Shown here one piece after another: positions 37,850 through 49,544 of a stretch of DNA of 64,000 nucleotides. Every line of letters starts with the position of its first letter. Position 1 is the stretch's first letter. The stretch is from Calidifontibacillus oryziterrae (GTDB lineage Bacteria > Bacillota > Bacilli > Bacillales > Bacillaceae_J): positions 1,027,842-1,091,841 of the forward strand of contig NZ_KB223527.1 of the NCBI RefSeq assembly GCF_000331575.1, written 5' to 3'. Position numbers and translations under genes: made by a program. The notes beneath the pieces were generated by a model. It did not search any database, was not told the origin of the DNA, and worked only from the letters and a program-made list of their open reading frames with translations.

Positions 37850-39604
37850 TTAAATAACACTGGTTATACCATTATAAATATCTCCCCGTGTTGCATCGAC
37901 TGTAAGCTCTTGACCATCTTTAAAAATTGTTGTTGCGTTTGCAACACCGACAATTACTGGGATTCCGAGGCTCAAGCCGATAACAGCAGCATGACTAGTT
38001 AAGCCACCTTCTTCAGTTATTATTGCTGCAGCCTTCTCCAATATCTGCATCATATCACGGTCTGTTGATGTTGTAATGATTATTGCTCCGTTCTTTACTT
38101 CCTTTGCTGCTTGTTCCGACGTTTTTATAATAACCGCCTCACCTGTTGCTGTTTTCCGGCCAATTCCTTGTCCCTTTGCAATAACATCACCGATGATATG
38201 AACCTTCATTAAATTTGTTGTTCCCGGTGTTCCTACAGGAACACCAGCTGTAATGACAACTAAATCACCATGTGAAACAATATTAGAATTTAACGCTGTT
38301 TGCACTGCACTTTCTAGCATTTCGTCAGTAGTTGTTGCATCATTCCCAACCTCTGTAAAAACACCCCATACGAGCGCTAGCTTCCTTGATACTTCTTCGG
38401 ATGATGTTACAGCAATTATTGGTGCCTCAGGACGATATTTCGAAATACTACGTGCCGTCGAGCCACTTTCTGTAGGTGTAATTATAGCTTTCGCATTTAA
38501 GTTTAAAGCAGTATGGGCAACTGATTGACTGATTGCATCCGTTATTGTGATCTCACTTTGCCGTCTTCGACTAATTAATAATTCACGATATGGCAAAGCA
38601 GTTTCTGCTTTCGAAGCAATTCGAGCCATTGTTTGTACTGCTTCTACGGGATATTGGCCTGCGGCCGTTTCTCCGGAAAGCATTATCGCATCAGTACCAT
38701 CAAAAATAGCGTTTGCAACATCACTTGCTTCTGCCCTAGTTGGTCGAGGATTCCTTTGCATTGAATCAAGCATCTGTGTCGCAGTAATTACCGGCTTCCC
38801 AGACATATTACATTTTTCAATTAGCATTTTTTGGACAAGGGGAACTTCCTCTGCTGGAATCTCTACCCCTAAGTCGCCACGTGCAACCATCAAGCCGTCT
38901 GACACTTCAAGGATTTCGTCTATATTGTCTACACCTTGCTGATTTTCAATTTTGGGTATAATTTGTATATGATTGGCGTTATTCACTTCTAACAGTTCAC
39001 GTATTTCTAGTACATCTTGGGCTTTTCTAACAAATGAAGCTGCGATAAAATCAACATTTTGCTCAATGCCAAACTGAATGTCTTGAACGTCCTTCTCGGT
39101 CATAGCAGGGAGTTTTATAATTACATTAGGAACATTTACACCTTTTTTATTTTTCAATATACCACTATTTAAAATCTTTGTACGAATCTCGCCATTTTCT
39201 TTTCCTAATACAAGTAATTCAATTAACCCATCGTCTAATAATATTTTCGATCCTATCTCGACATCATTAATTAGACCAGGATACGTAATAGAAAATATTC
39301 TTTCATTACCTAGTACCTCATTCATAGTAATATTTATTTCATTTCCGGATTTTAGATGAACTTCTCCATTTTCCATATTATGCGTGCGTATCTCAGGACC
39401 TTTTGTATCTAAAAGAATGGCAACGGTTTTCCCTACTTTTTCGGCTGCCTCTCGTATTTTCCGAATACGTAAGCCGTGCTCCTCATAGTTACCATGCGAG
39501 AAATTCAAACGGGCAACATTCATACCCGCTTTTATTAAATCAATTAAAACCTCAGGTGATTCGCTCGCTGGTCCAATTGTACAAACTATTTTTGTCTTTC
39601 GCAT
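37850..39604 (-). CDS. pyk: Pyruvate kinase
   Basis: Glycolytic enzyme making pyruvate and ATP, 584 residues. The core includes [33 protein letters not shown] and [19 protein letters not shown]. After the allosteric C-domain there is the extra Bacillus-type PEP-utiliser-like domain (about 475-584) with [22 protein letters not shown] 39602-39604 is preferred: AGGAGG is 11 bases upstream, while the alternative TTG (39613) is only 2 bases from it. 27 bases behind pfkA. Confidence 0.97.
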   Translation of the reverse strand: MRKTKIVCTIGPASESPEVLIDLIKAGMNVARLNFSHGNYEEHGLRIRKIREAAEKVGKTVAILLDTKGPEIRTHNMENGEVHLKSGNEINITMNEVLGNERIFSITYPGLINDVEIGSKILLDDGLIELLVLGKENGEIRTKILNSGILKNKKGVNVPNVIIKLPAMTEKDVQDIQFGIEQNVDFIAASFVRKAQDVLEIRELLEVNNANHIQIIPKIENQQGVDNIDEILEVSDGLMVARGDLGVEIPAEEVPLVQKMLIEKCNMSGKPVITATQMLDSMQRNPRPTRAEASDVANAIFDGTDAIMLSGETAAGQYPVEAVQTMARIASKAETALPYRELLISRRRQSEITITDAISQSVAHTALNLNAKAIITPTESGSTARSISKYRPEAPIIAVTSSEEVSRKLALVWGVFTEVGNDATTTDEMLESAVQTALNSNIVSHGDLVVITAGVPVGTPGTTNLMKVHIIGDVIAKGQGIGRKTATGEAVIIKTSEQAAKEVKNGAIIITTSTDRDMMQILEKAAAIITEEGGLTSHAAVIGLSLGIPVIVGVANATTIFKDGQELTVDATRGDIYNGITSVI

Positions 39605-39631
39605 TGCTGTCAAGCCTCCTGGTTACATTTA

Positions 39632-40597
<966 letters not shown>

Positions 40598-40665
40598 TCA
40601 AACACCTCGTCTTATTATTTTAATTTTTATTAGTATTTATTAAATTTACCTTGTATTTAAACGTT

Positions 40666-40696
40666 AAAAAACGCGCTTCCTTTTTTTGAAAGCACG
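40666..40696 (-). terminator. accDA terminator
   Basis: On the minus strand CGTGCTTTC (40688-40696), seven-A loop, GGAAGCGCG (40672-40680), then TTTTTT. Two G-U pairs. It separates accDA from pfkA-pyk. Confidence 0.8.
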
Positions 40697-40715
40697 CTGA
40701 TGTTAGAGTCATTTA

Positions 40716-41693
40716 TTAATTTGCTCCGATATATTCGTCTACAAAGGAAATTTTTCCAATTCGTTTATATTTTTCATATCTATCCGAGATGATCTCGTCT
40801 TTATTTAAAGTCATCAATTTCTCTAAGGATTTCTTTAGTACTTCATTAATATTTTGTGCTTGTTGGGCAACATCCCTGTGCGCTCCCCCTCTAATTTCTG
40901 GGATTATGTCTTCAATGACACCAAGTTTTTTTAGGTCAGGGGCTGTGATCATCATCGTTTCAGCTGCTCTCTGTGCTAAGTTCGCATCCTTCCATAAAAG
41001 TGCAGCTGCACCCTCAGGTGAAATAACTGAATATGTAGAGTTTTCTAACATATGAACATGATTACCAATTCCTATTCCAAGAGCTCCACCACTTCCGCCT
41101 TCACCAATGACGATACTAATTATCGGTACTGTAAGACCTGCCATTTCAAATAGATTTTTTGCAATCGCTTCACTTTGTCCTCGTTCCTCTGCTGCCTTAC
41201 CTGGATAAGCACCCTTTGTATCAATAAAAGTAATAATAGGACGGTTGAACTTTTCTGCCTGCTTCATAAGTCGTAACGCTTTCCGATACCCTTCAGGATG
41301 AGGCATTCCGAAATTTCGGCGAATATTTTCCTTTGTATCTTTTCCACGTTGGTGGCCAATAACGGTAATTGGTATTCCATTATATTTAGCAATGCCACCA
41401 ACAATGGCTTCATCATCTCCGTAATAACGGTCACCATGAAGTTCTAAAAAGTCTGTAAAAAGATAACCTATATAATCCAGAGTTGTAGGCCTATTAGCAT
41501 GTCGGGCAATTTGAACACGATCCCAAGGTTTTAAATTACCATACACTTCATTTTCTAAATTTTCCAGTCTGCTTTCTAGCTTAGAAATTTCGTCAGAAAG
41601 ATTAATATCCTTTTCTTCAGTAAACTTTTTAAGCTCGGTAATTTTTTTCCTTAGTTCGATCACCGGTCGTTCAAAATCTAATTCTCCTGCCAC
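40716..41693 (-). CDS. accA: Acetyl-CoA carboxylase carboxyltransferase alpha subunit
   Basis: Alpha subunit of the carboxyltransferase making malonyl-CoA, 325 residues. Seen: N-terminal [57 protein letters not shown] and the oxyanion-hole region [21 protein letters not shown]. The frame runs upstream to 41738, but the family N-terminus aligns with GTG 41691-41693, which has GGGGGTG upstream and gives the same length as B. subtilis AccA. 25 bases behind accD. Confidence 0.95.
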   Translation of the reverse strand: MAGELDFERPVIELRKKITELKKFTEEKDINLSDEISKLESRLENLENEVYGNLKPWDRVQIARHANRPTTLDYIGYLFTDFLELHGDRYYGDDEAIVGGIAKYNGIPITVIGHQRGKDTKENIRRNFGMPHPEGYRKALRLMKQAEKFNRPIITFIDTKGAYPGKAAEERGQSEAIAKNLFEMAGLTVPIISIVIGEGGSGGALGIGIGNHVHMLENSTYSVISPEGAAALLWKDANLAQRAAETMMITAPDLKKLGVIEDIIPEIRGGAHRDVAQQAQNINEVLKKSLEKLMTLNKDEIISDRYEKYKRIGKISFVDEYIGAN

Positions 41694-41718
41694 GTTCGCA
41701 ACACCCCCAGTTTTCAGA

Positions 41719-42564
41719 TTAGTTTGCATGTATTTCAAGAACCGTAGTAAGCGTTTCTTTCAAATCTAGTCTACTTACCACCTTATCTAATTGGCCATGC
41801 TTAAGAAGAAATTCAGCCGTTTGAAAGTCCTCAGGTAGCTCCTCACGAATTGTTTGTTCAATGATCCTTCTTCCTGCAAACCCGATTAATGCTCCTGGCT
41901 CTGCAAAATTATAATCACCTAATGAGGCAAAACTAGCTGATACACCACCTGTTGTTGGATGGGTCATCACTGATATAATTAAACCACCATTGTTACTTAA
42001 CGCTTTAAGAGCAGCACTTGTTTTTGCCATTTGCATCAAGCTCAATACACCTTCCTGCATCCGTGCCCCTCCGGAGGCAGTAAAAATAATGAATGGAAAC
42101 TTTCGATCAATTGCTCTTTCAATGGCTCGAGTTATTTTTTCACCTACAACCGAGCCCATACTGCCCATACGAAAGCTAGCATCCATTACAGCGACCACTG
42201 CATCAAAGCCATTAATTTTCCCTTCTCCTGTTACAATCGCTTCATTTAATCCCGTTTTCCGGCGATCCTGCTCAAGCTTTTCAATATAATCCGGAAAATT
42301 AAGAGGATTAACGGAAATCATTTCTTTATCATACTCGTTAAACGTATCCGTATCAATTAAACTTGCAATTCTTTCACGTGAATTCATTTGAAAGTGATGA
42401 CCACAGCTTTGACAAACCATTAAGCTTTTTTTCAGCTCTTTCGAATACATAATTTTTTTGCAACCAGGGCATTTCGTCATGATACCTTCTGGTACATCCT
42501 GCTTTATTTGTTCAGTTGGAATCGAGGCATACTTTTTCTTTTTTATAAAAAATTCCTTGAGCAA
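41719..42564 (-). CDS. accD: Acetyl-CoA carboxylase carboxyltransferase beta subunit
   Basis: Beta subunit with N-terminal C4 zinc ribbon ([10 protein letters not shown] and [10 protein letters not shown]) and the CT domain ([38 protein letters not shown]). 281 residues. Start chosen as TTG 42562-42564 ([14 protein letters not shown]), 8 bases after AGGAGG and equal to the family MLK start; an earlier in-frame TTG is only 2 bases from that site. Forms accD-accA, about 110 bases after the malic enzyme gene. Confidence 0.95.
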   Translation of the reverse strand: MLKEFFIKKKKYASIPTEQIKQDVPEGIMTKCPGCKKIMYSKELKKSLMVCQSCGHHFQMNSRERIASLIDTDTFNEYDKEMISVNPLNFPDYIEKLEQDRRKTGLNEAIVTGEGKINGFDAVVAVMDASFRMGSMGSVVGEKITRAIERAIDRKFPFIIFTASGGARMQEGVLSLMQMAKTSAALKALSNNGGLIISVMTHPTTGGVSASFASLGDYNFAEPGALIGFAGRRIIEQTIREELPEDFQTAEFLLKHGQLDKVVSRLDLKETLTTVLEIHAN

Positions 42565-42672
42565 ATGCAAAACCTCCTAAGCCCTCTACCCTTTAAATAT
42601 ATATGTCCTACAATACTTTATTCGATTTATAATTATTGTAGAATTCCGAGGACATAACAATAAAAATATTTA

Positions 42673-43911
42673 CTACTTTTCATCAATTATTGCTAACCTT
42701 CTTGTTTTTTCTTTAATATCTTCTGGATTGATTCTCAATCTTGCTACTCCCGTTTCAATCGCTGCCTTTGCAACTGCTGCTGCTACTTCAGGCGCTACGC
42801 GTTTATCAAATGGGCCAGGAATAACATAGTCTGATGACAATTCTTCCTCAGAAACTAGATTAGCAATGGCATTAACAGCCGCAACCTTCATCTCTTCATT
42901 TATATGTGTTGCGCGAACATCGAGTGCGCCTCTAAAAATACCTGGGAATGCTAGTACGTTATTAACTTGATTAGGAAAATCAGAACGTCCTGTTCCTACA
43001 ACCTTTGCGCCTGATTCTCTTGCAATACTTGGCATAATTTCTGGGTTTGGGTTTGCCATCGCAAAAATAATCGAATCCTTATTCATTGATTTGATCATAT
43101 CTGCAGTTAATGCACCCTCAACCGACACCCCTATAAAAACATCTGCTCCTTTAATTACATCGGATAATGTTCCTTCTAATTTATGAAGGTTTGTCATTTT
43201 GGCAACCTGATCTTTTACGTCATTCATGCCGAAAGGACGACCTTCAAAAATAGCTCCCTTCGTGTCACACATAATGATGTCCCGTACACCAAATTGATAT
43301 AAAAGCTTCATGATCGCAATCCCTGCGGCACCTGCACCATTCATGACAACTCTTATTTCAGACATAGATTTGCCAACTAATTTTAACGCATTAATTAGAC
43401 CAGCAACCGTTACAATCGCTGTTCCGTGCTGATCGTCATGAAAAACGGGAATGCTTGCTTCTTTTTTTAATCTTTCTTCAATAATAAAGCAATTTGGAGC
43501 TGAAATATCCTCTAAATTTACGCCACCGAAATTAGGCTCTAATAGCTTCACAGTTTCAATAATTTTCTCAACATCCGTTGTATTTAAGCAAATTGGAAAT
43601 GCATCCACACCTGCAAAGCTTTTAAATAATACTGCCTTTCCTTCCATTACAGGCAATGCGGCTTCAGGTCCAATATTCCCTAAACCAAGTACTGCTGTCC
43701 CATCCGAAACAACGGCCACCATATTACCTTTCATTGTATATTCGTATACCTTTGTTTTATCCTCATAAATATCTTTGCATGGCTCAGCTACACCTGGTGA
43801 GTATGCTAGGCTTAAATCATGCGCATTCCGTACCGGCACCTTTGATTTAGATTCAAGTTTTCCTTTATTAATACTATGAATGTGTAGTGCTTCCTCACGT
43901 GTAACGGACAT
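42673..43911 (-). CDS. ytsJ: NAD(P)-dependent malic enzyme
   Basis: Decarboxylates malate to pyruvate, giving NADPH; 412 residues, close to YtsJ of B. subtilis. Catalytic Tyr/Lys region LAYSPGVAEPCKDI, VLGLGNIGPEAALPVMEGKA, PVFHDDQHGTAIV and the nucleotide fold MNGAGAAGIAIMKLL are intact. ATG with AAAGGAGTG upstream. Its position directly upstream of accDA, under a FapR-like box, would couple NADPH supply with malonyl-CoA production. Confidence 0.95.
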   Translation of the reverse strand: MSVTREEALHIHSINKGKLESKSKVPVRNAHDLSLAYSPGVAEPCKDIYEDKTKVYEYTMKGNMVAVVSDGTAVLGLGNIGPEAALPVMEGKAVLFKSFAGVDAFPICLNTTDVEKIIETVKLLEPNFGGVNLEDISAPNCFIIEERLKKEASIPVFHDDQHGTAIVTVAGLINALKLVGKSMSEIRVVMNGAGAAGIAIMKLLYQFGVRDIIMCDTKGAIFEGRPFGMNDVKDQVAKMTNLHKLEGTLSDVIKGADVFIGVSVEGALTADMIKSMNKDSIIFAMANPNPEIMPSIARESGAKVVGTGRSDFPNQVNNVLAFPGIFRGALDVRATHINEEMKVAAVNAIANLVSEEELSSDYVIPGPFDKRVAPEVAAAVAKAAIETGVARLRINPEDIKEKTRRLAIIDEK

Positions 43912-43944
43912 ACCTGTTCACTCCTTTAAGTTTACCCCGATGAT

Positions 43945-43976
43945 ATTATATCTTTTTATTTATGACCTAGTCCTAA
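43945..43976 (-). promoter_or_regulatory. malic enzyme promoter with FapR-like operator
   Basis: TATAAT at 43945-43950 with a weak -35 AGGACT (43969-43974, 18-base spacer). Overlapping the -35 is the 17-base dyad TTAGGACTAGGTCATAA (43960-43976 on the minus strand), which agrees at about 14 of 17 positions with the FapR operator TTAAGACTAGGTACTAA as I recall it. FapR is the malonyl-CoA-responsive lipid repressor of Bacilli. Confidence 0.55.
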
Positions 43977-44029
43977 ATATTAATACTAACTTCTTTATTA
44001 TATCAGAAGGCAATAGCGTGTAAAGATGA

Positions 44030-47000
44030 TTACTTTTGAATCACAACATTTTTTGCACCTAGGGCAATTCTTAATTTCTTTAAGCATTCATCCGTTAGCT
44101 TTACTGACCATTCTTTCGGAAGTCGCACAGTTTTTTGATCATGCGCATAATGGATATAAACCTCCGTAGTGCCTGGATATTGCTTTAAAATTGCTTTTAC
44201 TTGGTGGAGCTTCCCTACTTGCTGTTGCTCGATATCTACCTTCAAATATAATTTCTCGAATGCATTTGCCTTTAAGCTTGTAATAGAGGAAAGTTGATTA
44301 ATAATTAGCTGTAACTGACCAGCTCTTTCCTCAACTTTGCCGTTTATAAACAAAATTTCACCTTTTTTGATTGACTTTACATATTTTTTATAAGTATTTG
44401 GAAAAACAACGGCATCTATTTCTCCAGTTTCATCACTTAATTGTAAAAATGCCATTTGTTCACCTTTTTTCGTTTTAATCAATCTTTCATCGACAATTAA
44501 TGCTCCTATATGAACAATTGAACCAACCATTCCTTTTAAAGCTCCAATCGTTTGAGCATTCATACGGTTTAATAAATCTTTATAAGGTTCAAGAGGATGA
44601 CTAGACAAATAAAATCCAAGAACCTCTTTTTCGAATTGAAGCTTATCCTTCGTCGATAAAGGTTCAACAACAACATACTGTGGTTTCGGTACGATATCGT
44701 CAGTTAAAAAAAGCCCATCCTCTCCCTCGTTAACTAACTCAGCATAATCAATAGCTGCATCTAAGCTCGCTAATAGTACTGCACGATCTTTCCCAAATTC
44801 ATCAAAGCATCCAGATAAAATTAACGATTCCATTACTCTGCGATTGACTATTTTCATTGATACTCGTGAACAAAAGTCAAATAAATCCGTATATAATCCT
44901 TTTTTGCGTTTAAGCAATATTTCTTTAATTGCTGTATAGCCGATACTTTTGATTGGTGCTAAGCTAAATCTAATTTTATCCTCATCAACCGTAAAATAAA
45001 ACGTACTATGATTGATTGACGGTGGTAGGACTATAATATTTTTTTGCTTCGCTTCTCCAACGTACTGGGTAATTTTGTCCTCGTTACCGTTCACGCTGGA
45101 AAGCAAAGAACATGAAAAATATAATGGAAAATTTGCTTTTAAGTATGCAAGCCAATAGGCAATAATACTATAAGCAACAGCATGGCTTCGATTGAAACCA
45201 TAATCTGCAAATCTGACAATTAAATCATAAATTTGTTCAGCAACAGCTCGCTCGTACCCCTTATTTAAGCACCCATTTACAAAATGCTCCCGTTCCTCCT
45301 CTAGTACGTCCCGCTTTTTTTTGCTAACCGCTCTTCTTAGTAAATCAGCCTCACCTAATGTAAAGCCAGCCATTTTAGAAGCGATTTGCATTATTTGTTC
45401 TTGGTAGACAATAACCCCATATGTTGGCTCAAGTATTTCTTTCAAGTCATGGTGCGGATAGGAAATTGTTTTATTCCCATGTTTACGGTCAATAAAAATT
45501 GAAATATTTTCCATTGGACCAGGGCGATATAGAGCATTAACTGCGACTATGTCCTCGAAGCATGTAGGCTTAAGACGAGCTAATACTTTTCGCATACCTG
45601 CTGATTCGAGCTGAAATACACCTGAAGTATCTCCATCACCAAGAAGGGTAAAGGTCTTCTTATCATCCATGGGGATTTCATTTAATATAATCGTTTTGCC
45701 GGTGTGATGATTAATTAACTTTTGGATATTTTCTAATAATGTTAAATTTCTAAGGCCTAGAAAATCCATTTTTAATAACCCTATTTCTTCAAGTATTTCC
45801 ATTGAATATTGGGTTAATAACACACCACCGTGTCCTTCTTGCAAAGGTACAACATCTGTTAATGGATACTCACTAATAACTACCCCTGCAGCATGTGTAG
45901 ACGTATGTCTTGGTAGACCTTCAATTTTTAAGGCAATTTCATATAGTCTTTTTGCATCATGATTATTTGCTAATTCGCTTTTTAAAGGAGCTGATTCAGT
46001 AACAGCCTCCTTTAACGTAATACCAATACGAGCAGGGATCATTTTAGCCAGGCGATCAACCTCAGTGATCGACAAACCAAGAACTCGTCCGACATCACGA
46101 ATTGAAGCACGTGCAGCTAATGTACCAAAGGTAACAATTTGAGCAACATGCTCTTTCCCATATTTTGTCGATACATATTGAATCATTTCATCACGACGGT
46201 TGTCGGGAAAATCAATATCTATATCAGGCATTGAAATTCGTTCCGGATTTAAAAATCTCTCAAATAATAAATTATATTTAAGGGGATCAACATTTGTAAT
46301 CCCTAGTACGTATGCAACTAAAGAGCCTGCTGCTGAGCCTCTTCCTGGTCCGGTAATAATTTTATTTTTATGAGCATAACTCATAAAATCCCAAACAATT
46401 AAAAAATAGTCACTAAACTTCATTTTTTCAATGATCGTAAGCTCATATTCCAATCTTTCATTTGCTACTGAAGAAGGCTTGTTATGATAACGTTTATGGA
46501 GACCTCGCCGACATAAGCTTTTTAAAAAATGATCTGATGAAGTATTTTCTGGTAGTGGATATTTTGGAAGAACAATATCACCTAGACTTATCGTCAGTTC
46601 ACATTCGTCTGCAATTTTTACAGTATTTGCTATTGCTTCGGGAAGATACGAATACTGCGTTAATATTTCATTAGAATCTTTAAAATAATGTTCATTTGAG
46701 TCGTTTATCGTAAATCTTTCATCATTTAACTTCGTTCCATTTTTAATTGCTTGTAAGCATTCATGAATAATCGCATCATCTTTTTCTAAGTAATGAACTG
46801 GATTTGTAATCACAGGTCGTACTTGGTAGTCTTTGCATATGTCCATTACTAATTTTTCTAGTTTTTTCTCGTGTTTTACAGCACTTGCCTCAATTGCAAT
46901 GTAAAAATTTCCCAAAAAAAGCTGGCTGTACTTGTCAATTAATAGCTTAACTGATTCTAAATCATCCTTCAGTAAATACCGGTTCAACTCCCCTTTGCTT

Positions 47001-47383
47001 GGTGAGATCGCTATAATTCCTTCCGAAAAATTGGTTACTACAGAAAAGGGAACACCATCTTTATATTCTGTTTGCGCAAAGGTTGATAGCTTTAAGAGAT
47101 GACGATAACCAACATGACTTTTTGCAAGTAAAATAAGCGGATAATTGTTTGAATCCGTTTGATCTACCACTGCTTTTATTGAAAGCGATAACCCGATAAT
47201 TGGTTTAATGTTATAACGCTGACAAGCTTTATAAAATGTAATTGCCCCATACATAACATTTTCATCTGTTAATGCTAATGCCCGATAACCTTTTCTAGCA
47301 GCAGCCTCAATAAGCTCCTCAATTTGAATGGAGCTATTTAGCAAGCTATATGCACTATGAACATGCAGATGGACAAAACTCAT
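44030..47383 (-). CDS. dnaE: DNA polymerase III alpha subunit DnaE
   Basis: Family C polymerase that in Firmicutes extends RNA primers before handing over to PolC; 1117 residues. N-terminal PHP domain (FVHLHVHSAYSLLNSS), palm catalytic Asps in MPDIDIDFPDNRRDEMI, fingers (GPGRGSAAGSLVAY), helix-hairpin-helix near 800-860, and a C-terminal OB fold (GSIVHIGALIVDERLIKTKKG). ATG 47381-47383 with AGGATG upstream; the GTG three codons earlier is too close to that site. Divergent from ytrH. Confidence 0.96.
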   Translation of the reverse strand: MSFVHLHVHSAYSLLNSSIQIEELIEAAARKGYRALALTDENVMYGAITFYKACQRYNIKPIIGLSLSIKAVVDQTDSNNYPLILLAKSHVGYRHLLKLSTFAQTEYKDGVPFSVVTNFSEGIIAISPSKGELNRYLLKDDLESVKLLIDKYSQLFLGNFYIAIEASAVKHEKKLEKLVMDICKDYQVRPVITNPVHYLEKDDAIIHECLQAIKNGTKLNDERFTINDSNEHYFKDSNEILTQYSYLPEAIANTVKIADECELTISLGDIVLPKYPLPENTSSDHFLKSLCRRGLHKRYHNKPSSVANERLEYELTIIEKMKFSDYFLIVWDFMSYAHKNKIITGPGRGSAAGSLVAYVLGITNVDPLKYNLLFERFLNPERISMPDIDIDFPDNRRDEMIQYVSTKYGKEHVAQIVTFGTLAARASIRDVGRVLGLSITEVDRLAKMIPARIGITLKEAVTESAPLKSELANNHDAKRLYEIALKIEGLPRHTSTHAAGVVISEYPLTDVVPLQEGHGGVLLTQYSMEILEEIGLLKMDFLGLRNLTLLENIQKLINHHTGKTIILNEIPMDDKKTFTLLGDGDTSGVFQLESAGMRKVLARLKPTCFEDIVAVNALYRPGPMENISIFIDRKHGNKTISYPHHDLKEILEPTYGVIVYQEQIMQIASKMAGFTLGEADLLRRAVSKKKRDVLEEEREHFVNGCLNKGYERAVAEQIYDLIVRFADYGFNRSHAVAYSIIAYWLAYLKANFPLYFSCSLLSSVNGNEDKITQYVGEAKQKNIIVLPPSINHSTFYFTVDEDKIRFSLAPIKSIGYTAIKEILLKRKKGLYTDLFDFCSRVSMKIVNRRVMESLILSGCFDEFGKDRAVLLASLDAAIDYAELVNEGEDGLFLTDDIVPKPQYVVVEPLSTKDKLQFEKEVLGFYLSSHPLEPYKDLLNRMNAQTIGALKGMVGSIVHIGALIVDERLIKTKKGEQMAFLQLSDETGEIDAVVFPNTYKKYVKSIKKGEILFINGKVEERAGQLQLIINQLSSITSLKANAFEKLYLKVDIEQQQVGKLHQVKAILKQYPGTTEVYIHYAHDQKTVRLPKEWSVKLTDECLKKLRIALGAKNVVIQK

Positions 47384-47509
47384 TATTTTCACATCCTAAA
47401 TAACCGTATACTACTTGATACTCCCATTATAGTACAAAACAAACATAGTCGTCCTCTTTTGTCCATATTATGTAGTAAACACTTTTTTAAAATTGAGGGA
47501 GTTGGCATC

Positions 47510-47842
47510 ATGGTAGAAGAACGCTTTATGGCTACAATGATTAATTGTTATTTCATTGCTCTTGGCGTGTTATTGGGTGGTTCGTTAATAGGTGGAATCG
47601 GCGCTTTTTTAATAGGAGAACCACCGATTACAATCATCGGTAGAATCGCAAAAAGCTTAAAGATATGGGCAATTGTTGCAGCTATTGGTGGAACCTTTGA
47701 TGCAATTACAAATTTTCAACGCGGATTGTTTGATGGAGTACCCCTTGATATTTTTAAGCAATTGCTCCTTATCGTATCTGCAATGGGTGGTACGCAAACT
47801 GCCACAAAAATCATTAGCTGGTTAATTCAGGAGAATATTTAA
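47510..47842 (+). CDS. ytrH: Sporulation membrane protein YtrH
   Basis: Sporulation protein of 110 residues with hydrophobic segments at about 7-33, 47-62 and 82-98. In B. subtilis it is a mother-cell (sigma-E) gene needed for normal sporulation together with ytrI. Start at ATG 47510-47512 with GAGGGAG upstream; the longer frame starting at 47357 overlaps dnaE and has no ribosome site. Followed by ytrI after one base. Confidence 0.93.
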   Translation: MVEERFMATMINCYFIALGVLLGGSLIGGIGAFLIGEPPITIIGRIAKSLKIWAIVAAIGGTFDAITNFQRGLFDGVPLDIFKQLLLIVSAMGGTQTATKIISWLIQENI

Positions 47843-47843
47843 A

Positions 47844-48347
47844 ATGAGAATACCACCTTATTATCAAAATCGTGCTTGGCAGCGTTTTTTAGCGGGTGTC
47901 TTTATTGGCGCAATCATTGGCTGGCTTACTTTTCTATTTATGTTTGGACAGCTGCAAAATGAACAAGTAAGTTTGATTGTCGAACAACAATTAAAAATTC
48001 GAGATCTTGAAAATGCAAAAGAAATTTGGCAGAAGGATTACGAAAAATGGAATGAGGAAAATAAAAAGAAATTAACAATTGAAGAAATTAATATTTATTT
48101 TACAAATGATAAAAGATTATTGTTGGATGAGTATATAAAATATCAATTGCAGGAAGCGATTAAAGCGGATATTAAGTCCCTCATTAAAATGGATATTGAA
48201 ACAGTTGCGAAAAACAACGAACTTATTATTAATACGATTGAAAACAAAGTCATATCCATTGAAGGGCAAAAATATCAAATGAAGGTTCACCAATTCCATT
48301 TGTTTACGAGGTTAGATTTGTATTTAAAGGTTGAATTATTAAATTAA
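47844..48347 (+). CDS. ytrI: Sporulation membrane protein YtrI
   Basis: Protein of 167 residues with one N-terminal membrane segment (FLAGVFIGAIIGWLTFLFMF, about 13-32), a coiled coil (QQLKIRDLENAKEIWQKDYE) and a C-terminal soluble region. Partner gene of ytrH in sporulation; molecular function unknown. ATG with CAGGAG inside the end of ytrH. A GGGGTC/GACCCC hairpin without a T run follows at 48371-48387. Confidence 0.9.
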   Translation: MRIPPYYQNRAWQRFLAGVFIGAIIGWLTFLFMFGQLQNEQVSLIVEQQLKIRDLENAKEIWQKDYEKWNEENKKKLTIEEINIYFTNDKRLLLDEYIKYQLQEAIKADIKSLIKMDIETVAKNNELIINTIENKVISIEGQKYQMKVHQFHLFTRLDLYLKVELLN

Positions 48348-48489
48348 ACGAATGGATGTACGGGGCTATGGGGGTCTCCTTGACCCCGCTTTACCCGCTG
48401 GAATCTCGTGCCTTTGCTTCAACCAACATAGTGATTATAATCAAATTAAAAATTAAGCATAGACATAGTTCAATTGTTATTTTTGTTTA

Positions 48490-49437
48490 TTATTTTTGTT
48501 GATATTCGCGGCAGGCCTCCATTAAATCTTGAATAATTGGCTCTGTTTCATCCCATTTATATATGGTCGCTCCCGATGCTAATGGATGGCCACCGCCATT
48601 ATATTTTTGCGCAACAGTATTTACTACTGGTCCTCGTGAACGAAGTCTTACTCGAATTTGATCGTCTTCCTCTACAAATATTACCCATGCCAATACTTCA
48701 TCAATATTTCCAAGAGCACTAACTAGTTGAGAAGCATCTGTTGGCGTAACATTGTATTTTTCAAGCAATTCTTTACGTAAAGATATATGAGCTACACCCG
48801 ATTCAAGAACTTTAAAATTTTGCAGGATATATCCTTGAAGATGGGCCACGTTAACCTTTGTATTATATAGCTGGTCATAAAGCTTTGTGCTATCAAAGCG
48901 ATATTCTAATAAATCTGCAGCATAACGAAAGGTTTTCACATTTGTACTTGGAAATAAGAATCGCCCTGTATCTCCAACTATTCCTGCAAACAGTAATTGT
49001 GCAGCTTTTTTGTTTAACGTTAAGCCATTGTTTTTTCCAAATAAATAAAACTCATAAATTAGTTCACATGTAGAACTGGCTGTCGTGTCTACCCAAACAA
49101 TATCACCATATTTATCATGGTTAGGATGATGATCAATCTTAATTAACTTTTCACCAAGGCGATATCGGCTATCACTGATTCTTTCTTGATTCGCAGTATC
49201 ACAGACGATAACTAAAGAGCCAGCATATAATTCATCTGATACATCTTCCATTTTATTAAGGAACACTAAGGATTCATAGTCTTCCCCGACAACATAAACT
49301 TCTTTTTCAGGAAATGACGTTTTTATCATTTCAGCTAATCCACCTTGTGACCCAATTGCATCCGGATCAGGACGAACATGGCGATGGATAATAATTCGTC
49401 CGTAATTTTTAATAGCTTCTAATATTTCACCTTTCAT
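48490..49437 (-). CDS. nrnA: Oligoribonuclease / pAp phosphatase NrnA
   Basis: DHH-DHHA1 phosphoesterase that degrades nanoRNA and converts pAp to AMP; 315 residues. Motifs: HVRPDPDAIGSQGGLAEM, CDTANQERI, the DHH signature KIDHHPNHD, GIVGDTGRF, and the C-terminal GGGHPLASGA substrate motif. ATG at 49435-49437 has AAGGAG 6 bases upstream; the longer ATG frame places that site inside the gene. Confidence 0.96.
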   Translation of the reverse strand: MKGEILEAIKNYGRIIIHRHVRPDPDAIGSQGGLAEMIKTSFPEKEVYVVGEDYESLVFLNKMEDVSDELYAGSLVIVCDTANQERISDSRYRLGEKLIKIDHHPNHDKYGDIVWVDTTASSTCELIYEFYLFGKNNGLTLNKKAAQLLFAGIVGDTGRFLFPSTNVKTFRYAADLLEYRFDSTKLYDQLYNTKVNVAHLQGYILQNFKVLESGVAHISLRKELLEKYNVTPTDASQLVSALGNIDEVLAWVIFVEEDDQIRVRLRSRGPVVNTVAQKYNGGGHPLASGATIYKWDETEPIIQDLMEACREYQQK

Positions 49438-49544
49438 TTTGATCTCCTTTTCACACATAATTTAACACTTACAATTATTAAACCACAGTATTACAATTAA
49501 TGTTACAATAAACTAGAGATGAATAGAAATTGGGGGTATGATCG

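Noticed and set aside
48371..48387. Terminator after ytrI
   Set aside because: GGGGTC/GACCCC hairpin without a T run on either strand.
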